DNA from: an uncultured Treponema sp.
GTDB taxonomy: Bacteria > Spirochaetota > Spirochaetia > Treponematales > Treponemataceae
Reading direction: 5' to 3'
NCBI GenBank assembly: GCA_946410085.1
Contig: CAMJZA010000025.1
Location: 1-45,481, forward strand
DNA: 45,481 nt
Each line of letters opens with the position of its first letter. Position 1 is the first letter of the stretch. Shown here in pieces: positions 27,280-33,950 of this stretch. Under the pieces are notes generated by a model. That model had not been told where the DNA came from, searched no databases, and was given only the letters and a program-made list of their open reading frames with translations. A program made the position numbers and the translations under genes.

Positions 27280-27887
27280 CTCAATGTCTCCTGCGAAGAA
27301 GCCGCCGGAGGAACAATGCAATATGCATCCTCTACGGGCAACAGCATCTCCTTTTTGGCAGTCACCGTCTTGTCTTTCATAAGTCCGAGCAGCTCATAGG
27401 TGCCGCCGGAAGAATAAAAAGCCTTTATCTTCTCTGACTCTGTTGCCTTGGCAAAAAAAGCTGCCCCGGCAATCTTATATGCGGTTTCAGGATCAAAATT
27501 CGCCATGCCAACATAAGAAAGCCACGGGAAGACTCCCAGCAGGCTTACCAAAGCAGCAGCTGCAGCTGAGGGGGTCTTGGACTGGTTCTTCCATTTTGAA
27601 AGGGTCTTTGGAGGCAGATAAAAACTACGCTCAATGTCCGTGAACGAATTTGTTTTTTCCAGGCGTTCCAGCGTTTCGGATACGCTGTTGTTCCTTGCGT
27701 CGAGCATCGCTTTTTTTCTCAGTTCGTCCGTATCTTTCCCTGCGTCAAACTTTGCCCCGCAGCAGGAACAAACCCTGACGGGTAAAAAGACTTCGGCCCT
27801 GGTTCCCGCATAAACAGCAGTAAACTGTTTGTCCTCCTCTTTCAGCGAGAATTCACTTCCACAAACAGGGCATTTTTTTTCGGTCAT
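27276..27887 (-). CDS. MqsA-like Zn-finger/HTH antitoxin with long C-terminal extension
   Basis: Residues ~5-50 hold two C-x-x-C pairs (KKCPVCGSEF and VCSCCGAKFD), the zinc site of MqsA/YgiT-type antitoxins. Residues ~85-130 read as an XRE-type helix-turn-helix (FTDIERSFYLPPKTLSKW, then SAAAAALVSLLGVFPWL). MqsA ends soon after its HTH, but this protein continues for ~70 residues with hydrophobic patches (YKIAGAAFFAKA, YCIVPPAA). That is the position where chaperone-addicted antitoxins carry the segment bound by the SecB-like partner. The gene starts one base after the upstream gene and overlaps the SecB-like gene by four bases. It probably binds the palindromes at 28349-28415. Confidence 0.65.
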   Translation of the reverse strand: MTEKKCPVCGSEFSLKEEDKQFTAVYAGTRAEVFLPVRVCSCCGAKFDAGKDTDELRKKAMLDARNNSVSETLERLEKTNSFTDIERSFYLPPKTLSKWKNQSKTPSAAAAALVSLLGVFPWLSYVGMANFDPETAYKIAGAAFFAKATESEKIKAFYSSGGTYELLGLMKDKTVTAKKEMLLPVEDAYCIVPPAASSQETLR

Positions 27888-27888
27888 T

Positions 27889-28329
27889 TTATTTCTTCCC
27901 CAATAGCTTAATCATCTCTCCGATAGACATCGAATCACCAAAACCACTATGGCTATCATCAGCGTGAATAGACTTTATGAACCATCCTTTTTTTGTTTGC
28001 ACGATGCAAAATGAAATGTACATGTTTATAAAACCGTGCATAAAACTGTATGCATCGACCAAAGGATGGTTTCTATTTATTCCTTTCCTAAAAGGCTTCG
28101 TGTTTATATATTCAAATTCATCTTCTCCCTGCGAAGCAATCTGATTTAGAATCTGAACCTTCGTTTCCTCTTCGGAATCAAAGCTGATATGCATGACATT
28201 CACGGCTTCATCCATCGCATCGGAATCAATGTCGATGAGGTCCTTATGGTGCCTGCAATCATCCAGAAACTTCTCAAGTGAATACGCGTTTTCCCTTGTT
28301 TCCGCTCCTTGTTCCTGGCTCCTGCTCAA
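27889..28329 (-). CDS. Unknown 146-residue protein, toxin position in the TAC-like operon
   Basis: I do not recognise this protein. It starts with TTG at 28329, supported by GGAAGGGG (28337-28344) seven bases upstream; no in-frame ATG occurs before residue ~40. It is soluble, acidic at the N-terminus, and ends GWFIKSIHADDSHSGFGDSM...MIKLLGKK. It is first in a tight operon with the MqsA-like and SecB-like genes and sits just behind the doubly flanked promoter, which is where the toxin lies in TAC loci. It is longer than MqsR or HigB and lacks an obvious RNase motif. It may be a new toxin type or an accessory factor; only position supports this. Confidence 0.55.
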   Translation of the reverse strand: MSRSQEQGAETRENAYSLEKFLDDCRHHKDLIDIDSDAMDEAVNVMHISFDSEEETKVQILNQIASQGEDEFEYINTKPFRKGINRNHPLVDAYSFMHGFINMYISFCIVQTKKGWFIKSIHADDSHSGFGDSMSIGEMIKLLGKK

Positions 28330-28348
28330 CTGCTGACCCCTTCCAATT

Positions 28349-28415
28349 TCACCCTTAGGGATAATTATTTATCTTTTTTGTTGTTTTGTCAACGTTTTTT
28401 CTCCCCTAGGGATAA
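28349..28415 (-). promoter_or_regulatory. Promoter of the TAC-like operon bracketed by two matching palindromic operators
   Basis: Minus strand: TTGACA (28387-28392), 17-base spacer, AATAAT (28364-28369). Operator 1 (28349-28364, TTATCCCTAAGGGTGA) covers the start point; operator 2 (28399-28415, TTATCCCTAGGGGAGAA on the minus strand) lies directly upstream of the -35. Both share TTATCCCTA-GGG and are near palindromes. The arrangement fits autorepression by the MqsA-like protein. Confidence 0.8.
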
Positions 28416-28550
28416 AAACTATCCTCCAATGCCATGCCAGTCGTTCGCTGACTCCTGTAATTTAACGCGGATCGGAGTCAGGGGGGAGGCAGCAGGGATA
28501 CGATTACCGTTCCTCAAAAGAAGCAGTATACTAGGCACAGGAGGCATCGT

Positions 28551-28875
28551 ATGAGCGACATTGCATTTAACACGGTTCTGAATGAAGTGGACAGCTTTTC
28601 ATACAAGCAATGTGTCACGCTTTTGATGCGGATTTCACAGGTATTGCAGAACTGGACTCCCGTTTTGCCGTCGTCAACTCGAACAAGGTCTCCAAGACCG
28701 CGCGGATAGAGGCGACCGTCCTGAACTCCCTCCTCCCCATCTCCAAGGCGGACATCTGCAAGATTCTCCCCGACGTGAGCCCGACGACGATAGAGTTCGT
28801 GCTGGGCAACATGGTCAGGAACGGAGTGATTACGACCATCGGGCAGGACGGGGAACGAAATACGTCCGCACGTGA
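28551..28875 (+). pseudogene. Frameshifted winged-helix-like regulator gene
   Basis: A good start exists: AGGAGG (28539-28544) and ATG at 28551, reading MSDIAFNTVLNEVDSFSYKQ, with a possible TATACT -10 at 28527-28532. Near 28640-28655 the coding signal moves to another frame (IAELDSRFAVVNSNKVSK, then LLPISKADICKILPDVSPTTIEFVLGNMVRNGVI), a helix-turn-helix-like region. A second shift near 28845 would end the protein at KYVRT with TGA at 28873. The intact protein would be about 108 residues. At least one and probably two indels inactivate it. The family is not firmly known to me; a DNA-binding role is inferred. Confidence 0.6.
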
Positions 28876-28942
28876 GGGACGAGGAATGGGCGGGAAGGAT
28901 AAAGCCGGTCAATCTACGGCGCGGGGTTTGCGGAGCTGCGGA

Positions 28943-29308
28943 CTAGGCGAACACGGGCCGCTTTTTTTCTTCCGCACACTGGAGCAGGTACAGGTTTATC
29001 AGCACCTGATAAGCTGTCCCCGTTTCCGCTGCGAGATCCTTGAAATAGGAAAGCACCCGCTCGTCAAGGTTTAAGGTGACGGACTTCTTGTGCCCTGCAT
29101 ACCAGGGGCGGAAGCCTTTCAGTTCCTCCGCCGTCATTGCGGGACATTCCTCGTCCGGAGTCGGCTCCGCATCCCGTATTATCCGCTTCTCCTCCTCCGT
29201 GAGCGGAGGCAGCTTTCTGATGTCATCTAAGGTCATAACCGTTGTAGTACTCACACCGTGTTTTGTCTTGTTCCGTTCATTCTTCGCCTCATCCCATTCG
29301 AAGGTCAT
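28943..29308 (-). CDS. BrnA-like antitoxin fused to the first ~20 residues of a BrnT-like toxin
   Basis: The first residues MTFEWDEAKNERNKTKHGVS are the characteristic start of BrnT toxins (F-E-W-D-x-x-K-x-x-x-N-x-x-K-H-G). The frame then passes without a break into VMTLDDIRKLPPLTEEEKRI...ECPAMTAEELKGFRPW and a ribbon-helix-helix segment SVTLNLDERVLSYFKDLAAETGTAYQVLINLYL, typical of BrnA. The catalytic body of BrnT is missing. A native BrnA start could be the internal ATG at 29236. So either an internal deletion left an in-frame hybrid or only the antitoxin is still made. The promoter and operator upstream look intact. The product probably still binds DNA. Confidence 0.75.
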   Translation of the reverse strand: MTFEWDEAKNERNKTKHGVSTTTVMTLDDIRKLPPLTEEEKRIIRDAEPTPDEECPAMTAEELKGFRPWYAGHKKSVTLNLDERVLSYFKDLAAETGTAYQVLINLYLLQCAEEKKRPVFA

Positions 29309-29314
29309 GCTTTC

Positions 29315-29343
29315 ATTATACATATTGTATACATATCTATCAA
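29315..29343 (-). promoter_or_regulatory. Promoter and operator of the BrnT/BrnA locus
   Basis: Minus strand TTGATA (29338-29343), 17-base spacer, TATAAT (29315-29320). The inverted repeat TATACATATTGTATA (29317-29331, 6+3+6) overlaps the -10 and the spacer, as expected for autorepression by a ribbon-helix-helix antitoxin. The start point lies at or very near the first ATG, so the message has almost no leader. Confidence 0.75.
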
Positions 29344-29444
29344 GAAAATAAAAACTATTCTCAGCATGAAATCGTCACAAGATAGACGGTCGTGGTGCAG
29401 CAAGGCTAACATCATCCCTGCAAATATATCTCGAATTTGAAATG

Positions 29445-29515
29445 TCAGCACCTGATAAGCTGTCCCCGTTTTTTCCCTTATGGAGAAAAACATCCCCCCA
29501 ATATCATGTCAACCG
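29445..29515 (-). repeat. Recombination scar: nine codons of brnA joined to a TAC-promoter fragment
   Basis: A 27-base stretch at 29445-29471 is identical to 28999-29025 inside the brnA part (encoding TGTAYQVL). It is followed immediately by an operator-like palindrome (TTTCCCTTATGGAGAAA, 29471-29488) and a sequence related to those next to the TAC promoter at 28416-28466 and its remnant at 35935-35985. The rest of 29344-29623 shows no gene. Confidence 0.7.
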
Positions 29516-29623
29516 TTTGCACTCAGGCAGTCACTACGCCGTTTCTCCGTAATAACTGAATCAAACCTTGAAAATTTCGGCGACAGGCTCGGGGCAGGCT
29601 CTCATCCATTGAAAAAGAGACTG

Positions 29624-30754
29624 TTATATTAACTGTCTTATCTCCTCTAAAGAGTTTACCTCACATTCCTGCATTTCAAACTTATCTTGACTTTTTCTTA
29701 CCCCAACATACGGGATGCCTTTTCTATTACAAATATCTATAATCCGTTCGCACTGATTGATATCCATACGGTTCCCCAAAAAGACTTTCGTTATTGGGAA
29801 AAACTTAATGTTATAATCATTGCAATGATTCCCTAACGGAAGTAATAATCTCCATTCGTTCTGGAAAACCCAATCAATACTTTTTCGTAAGGCACCATGA
29901 AAATAGATATTCCATAAGTCTTTCATCGAACTGTTCTTACCACGCATAGCAACAAGTGAAGCCGTAATGTTACTTCTCTTTTTGCAATAAATCATAGGGA
30001 AAAGATTGTATAAAATATCTTTGTATGTATTTTCATTTCGTAAAACCGTATACTCAAGACAAAAACCTTTGTGGCAGTCCGCATACATTCCACCCCACAT
30101 TAACTGGGAATATGGTGTTGTTGCAAAGCATGATACTCTGAGTTTATTTTTCAAATCTTTTACAAGATTTAAGTATTCTTTGCTTAAAACTGATTTTACA
30201 CCTATACCTAAATCGTTTGTCCTCTGCATCTCATGGCTTAAAGATAAACAAAAGAGCTGATTTTCTAATCTTTCAATTTCTGTATCAGCGGATTTCGTAA
30301 ATATATGTTCATAATTCTCATTAATAAGAAATGAATCATAAATTGCTTTGAGAAAAATATTCCCGATTTCGCTAGTACTTAAGTTTTCATTAATGTTTAA
30401 TTCGCATCTATGACAATAGTCAATAAGACGAAGCCGTTCGTACTCAACATAATCAACGAAGATGTCTGAATCATATATGTCATCAAAATTACTTGGCGAT
30501 TGCATGTACACAGTGTTATTCTCTAATGCCTGAATCGAGTAATTTATTAGGCTGTCGTCATCAGTTTTGAAATCTTTATTTGGAAAGTACTTATAAAATT
30601 TCTTCGGCATATACATCTGTGCTTGAAGAGAAAACTCATTGAATCCCATTTTCTCAATATCCTGCAATTTTAATAGTGCCCCGTTTACAATACACCCAGT
30701 ATCAAAAAATATCGAAGCATTATCTTTGAAAATATTAACTAAATCCTCTAACAT
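29624..30754 (-). CDS. DUF2971 protein
   Basis: A 376-residue soluble protein. KKFYKYFPNKDF, then NNTVYMQSPSNFDDIYDSD, RVSCFATTPYSQLMWGGMYADCHKGFCLEY and FQNEWRLLLP give the order of motifs seen in DUF2971 proteins (opening Y-K-Y, S-N-F-D-D, S-C-F-x...M-W-x-x-Y-A). The biochemical role is unknown; such genes occur in variable regions and are sometimes near defence genes. GGAGGATAAAT precedes the ATG. It is downstream of the VWA gene by 94 bases and could be in the same transcript. AT-rich compared with the housekeeping genes nearby. Confidence 0.75.
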   Translation of the reverse strand: MLEDLVNIFKDNASIFFDTGCIVNGALLKLQDIEKMGFNEFSLQAQMYMPKKFYKYFPNKDFKTDDDSLINYSIQALENNTVYMQSPSNFDDIYDSDIFVDYVEYERLRLIDYCHRCELNINENLSTSEIGNIFLKAIYDSFLINENYEHIFTKSADTEIERLENQLFCLSLSHEMQRTNDLGIGVKSVLSKEYLNLVKDLKNKLRVSCFATTPYSQLMWGGMYADCHKGFCLEYTVLRNENTYKDILYNLFPMIYCKKRSNITASLVAMRGKNSSMKDLWNIYFHGALRKSIDWVFQNEWRLLLPLGNHCNDYNIKFFPITKVFLGNRMDINQCERIIDICNRKGIPYVGVRKSQDKFEMQECEVNSLEEIRQLI

Positions 30755-30848
30755 ATTTATCCTCCATATTTTTAATACAGCGCATTTTGTGTAGAAACAT
30801 GCGGTTGCTTTTTTCCTTCCATCATATTTACATTAACATTCTTGGATG

Positions 30849-32837
30849 TTATCCCGCCGGCAATGGAATATATGTTATTCTACACCTTGCATGTTTTTTT
30901 GCCTCCTCAAGCCTTGGTAAGAAATCATTGTAACTTTCATAGGAATCTAATACCCAAAGAATTTCTAATGGGAATCCCGAAAGGTCGGGAATAGGCGCAT
31001 ATCCGTCTGTGAATATAATAAATCCATCATATTCGGTATGCGATACACAGAACGATAGTGCTGGTTCAAAATCGGTGCCACCCCTACCAACAACAGATAT
31101 TTCACGGCGAGCCTTTTTTAGTGAAATCGGCATTCCCTTCAATTCGGTATCGAACTGAATTACATCTATTTTTTCTATCCCATATTGAAAAAAACGATTT
31201 ACAACGGAATAGAATACTGCAAGAGATTTGTCTGAGATAGAACCGCTCACATCCACAGCGACGAGCAGATTTGATTTTAGTTCATATCGGCTTCCCATTG
31301 CCGAGAATCCGTAGCGACGGCTTGGACGCATCCGTGTCAAGTGCCGTTTGCTAGAAAGAATCGAAGTACGGTAAAAACTGAGCATTTTGCGATAATTCAT
31401 GGCAATGTGCATTGCTGCAATTATTTTTTGCCTTAAATCACCTGCAACCGTCCCCCAGCTGTTTGAGTTTTCGGCATTTTCTATAAGCTCATTGATTTTT
31501 ATTTCTTGCTCATTATCTTCTTTCCATAATGCAGAGGTCTCTGAAACATTCAGATAAGCTGGCAAAGATGTTTTCTTGTAACTTTCTTGTGCATCGTCCC
31601 TGCTTTGAGATTCAGGGTTACATCGTTGCGAATAACATCCCATCTGAGCATCATTGTTTGATAGGTTTGTATCATTTGATTGACTGCTATTATTATCTCC
31701 TTTTTCTTCCTTATCGCTTTTTTGATGATTAACAGTCTGTCCATTATTGTCAGGCAGAGTTTGTTTGGATTTTTTTTGATCCAAATAAAGAGCGTAATAT
31801 TCTTCGAAGCAGAAATCCTCTTCAAAATCGCTCTGGTTCATATTTTCAATCGAACCCTCAAAATCCATGTCGTCAGTCAATTGGCTTTCATCATTACTGC
31901 TTTCTTTACCTTCGTTGGTGCTATCACAGTTGTTCTCCAGACTACAATTATCGCCCTGGAATTCGGAGGAATCTGACTGAGTTTGCGCATTATCACTAGA
32001 TTCATTGGTTCCATCGGTCTGACATCTGTTATCATTGCTTTCTTTCGCTTCAGGAGCAACCGGCTGAGATTGCATCCCAGTCTGTGTGTCATTTTCAGTT
32101 TTTTCGTTGCCTACTGTTCCACCGCTCCTGCAATTACTATCCAGATTGCTATATCCGTTCTGAGTTTCATATGCATAAGGTTGTGCCTGGTGCTCGGTCT
32201 GAGAATCAGGGTTCGTCTGCTCTGTATCGTCAGCATCGCACCTTCCCTTCTGCCCATTGTCAGTTTTAATCCCGTTTTTTCTATCTTGAGATTCAACATT
32301 GTCTGACTGTAACTGATGTTCAGTCTGTGTGTTCTCCTCGGGCATACTACTGTTTTCATCTTCAATGCAGTCTGTATGGTCATTTTTCATACTGACATCC
32401 GACATGGCGAAATCTTTTTTGAGTTCCTTCAAAATACGCACATAGTATTCTTCAAAGCAAAGCCCTTTTTCGAAATTCCATCGGGTTATACCGTCAAGAG
32501 GAATGGTAAAGCTCATGCTGTCACAAATTGTGTAATTGCTTGCGTACGTGAGTATCGTGGGAACAGCAAACAAAGGTTGTCTTTGATAGGGATGTTTTAA
32601 GAGGATTCGAATGACCTCAACTCGTAAATACTGCTCTACGTCATTCTTTACAAGAGATGCTATAATCGGTGCAGAAAACTCAATCCGTCCTTTTCCTGTT
32701 CGCATGGGAATATGAAGGGAATCGTTTTGAACAAGCCTGTGAGTACAGAATACCGAAAAAAGCAGGGGCTCTGTCAGAAACCACTCTTCAGTGATTTTAT
32801 TTATAGTTTCAAGACATGACGAGGTTAGCGATTGCAT
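30849..32837 (-). CDS. VWA-domain protein of the DUF2201 type with a long Q/N/S/E-rich linker
   Basis: Residues 1-~145 resemble the DUF2201 N-terminal metallopeptidase-like domain, but the zinc helix is degenerate (RVEVIRILLKHPYQR, lacking the H-E-x-x-H pattern). Residues ~170-430 are a low-complexity, acidic, Gln/Asn/Ser-rich linker with repeated phrases such as TEHQ-QP/S and SQ..N/D. The motif CFEEYY occurs before and after it. Residues ~520-662 are a von Willebrand A domain with a complete metal site: AVDVSGSIS, GRGGTDF, FTDGYAP. It starts one base after the MoxR-type gene, with AAGGAG inside that gene's end, so they form a pair: the ATPase probably remodels the VWA partner. Confidence 0.82.
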   Translation of the reverse strand: MQSLTSSCLETINKITEEWFLTEPLLFSVFCTHRLVQNDSLHIPMRTGKGRIEFSAPIIASLVKNDVEQYLRVEVIRILLKHPYQRQPLFAVPTILTYASNYTICDSMSFTIPLDGITRWNFEKGLCFEEYYVRILKELKKDFAMSDVSMKNDHTDCIEDENSSMPEENTQTEHQLQSDNVESQDRKNGIKTDNGQKGRCDADDTEQTNPDSQTEHQAQPYAYETQNGYSNLDSNCRSGGTVGNEKTENDTQTGMQSQPVAPEAKESNDNRCQTDGTNESSDNAQTQSDSSEFQGDNCSLENNCDSTNEGKESSNDESQLTDDMDFEGSIENMNQSDFEEDFCFEEYYALYLDQKKSKQTLPDNNGQTVNHQKSDKEEKGDNNSSQSNDTNLSNNDAQMGCYSQRCNPESQSRDDAQESYKKTSLPAYLNVSETSALWKEDNEQEIKINELIENAENSNSWGTVAGDLRQKIIAAMHIAMNYRKMLSFYRTSILSSKRHLTRMRPSRRYGFSAMGSRYELKSNLLVAVDVSGSISDKSLAVFYSVVNRFFQYGIEKIDVIQFDTELKGMPISLKKARREISVVGRGGTDFEPALSFCVSHTEYDGFIIFTDGYAPIPDLSGFPLEILWVLDSYESYNDFLPRLEEAKKHARCRITYIPLPAG

Positions 32838-32838
32838 G

Positions 32839-33912
32839 CTAAATGCTCCTTATGAACCGTTCTATATCATCTAAGAGCGGATCGCATTCTTCAACAATGA
32901 ATAAAACTGCTTTTTTATAGCTTCCGTCTGAATAAAGCTTTACAAAATGTGCCAACGCCTCCTTTGTGCTGAGTTTTTCGAGAAACACAAAGTATTTTTT
33001 CAAGTTTTCGCTCGCAGTTTTTTTCTTTTCATCATTCAAGCTTTCTGCTTGCAGAAATCGGAATATACTTTCATTGACGAATGCAAAATTGGGCAAGTTA
33101 TATGTTGACAAAGTTTTTGTGACTTCTGAAGCATCACCAAACAAGACATCCTGTGCGATAAGAAGCCTGTTTGCGGAACAGAAGTCAAAGAACCTTGATG
33201 CAGCTGCCATACCAACAATGCCAGCAATGATAGTTTTGTAGAAAAAAGCAAGCTCTCCTTTTCCGCTTATGATTTGTGAAACCCGCTCCCATGCACGGCG
33301 ATCGGGAGTTTTTTTGAGCCCTAGGTCTTCATGCTTAAGCCCCTCACCATCAAGCATATCGGAATTTTGCTTGATAAAATCAATCACCCGGTTATCAAGC
33401 TTTTCTTCCTGCGCCCACTGGAGCCATTCGTCTGTTCTGGGACAAAACTCATAGATGTTAAAACGTGACACAAGCGCAGGATCCAAGTCTGTAAGCTGAT
33501 ACTCATCACCATCGTTTACCGCGCTTATGATACGGCTTCCCTGCGGAAGAGATTTTCCTGCAAGCTTCCTATTCAGTGTCAAATCCATAACAGTCTGCAG
33601 CACTTCTGGGCGAGCCCGGTTCAGCTCATCTAAAAAGAGTACGATAGGTTTCCCGTCATGTGGCCACCAGTATGGCGGCATGAAATCAGTCTTGCCAGTT
33701 TTGTCGTCCTTGTATGGAAGTCCGATTAAATCACCGGGATCGCTCATTTGTCCCAGAAACAGACTAACAACGTTCAATCCTTTTTCTGCAAAATAATACG
33801 AAAGAATACGGCTTTTTCCGATGCCATGTTTTCCTGTGAGCATGATATTTTGCTCACTGGGTGTACTCTCAAGTATAAGCCGAAGACCTTTTATGTCGAT
33901 TCGAATTCCCAT
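32839..33912 (-). CDS. MoxR-type AAA+ ATPase
   Basis: Walker A is GKHGIGKSRI; Walker B is PIVLFLDELNRARPEVLQTVM with the MoxR-like DELNRA; sensor 1 is RIISAVNDGDEYQLTDLDPALVSRF, which also provides the Arg finger. The order and the ~357-residue length fit the MoxR family, whose members act with VWA proteins as chaperones or metal-insertion factors. GGGGGT lies upstream of the ATG. The gene is followed by the VWA/DUF2201 gene and preceded by a leucine-rich-repeat gene 38 bases away, suggesting one transcript. The substrate is unknown. Confidence 0.88.
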   Translation of the reverse strand: MGIRIDIKGLRLILESTPSEQNIMLTGKHGIGKSRILSYYFAEKGLNVVSLFLGQMSDPGDLIGLPYKDDKTGKTDFMPPYWWPHDGKPIVLFLDELNRARPEVLQTVMDLTLNRKLAGKSLPQGSRIISAVNDGDEYQLTDLDPALVSRFNIYEFCPRTDEWLQWAQEEKLDNRVIDFIKQNSDMLDGEGLKHEDLGLKKTPDRRAWERVSQIISGKGELAFFYKTIIAGIVGMAAASRFFDFCSANRLLIAQDVLFGDASEVTKTLSTYNLPNFAFVNESIFRFLQAESLNDEKKKTASENLKKYFVFLEKLSTKEALAHFVKLYSDGSYKKAVLFIVEECDPLLDDIERFIRSI

Positions 33913-33950
33913 TCTTACCCCCTATATATCTTATGCAATCTGCTTGCTTG

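Noticed and set aside
29305..29493. 62-residue open frame containing TGTAYQVL
   Set aside because: It is made of the duplicated brnA codons read into the BrnT promoter; a by-product of the rearrangement.
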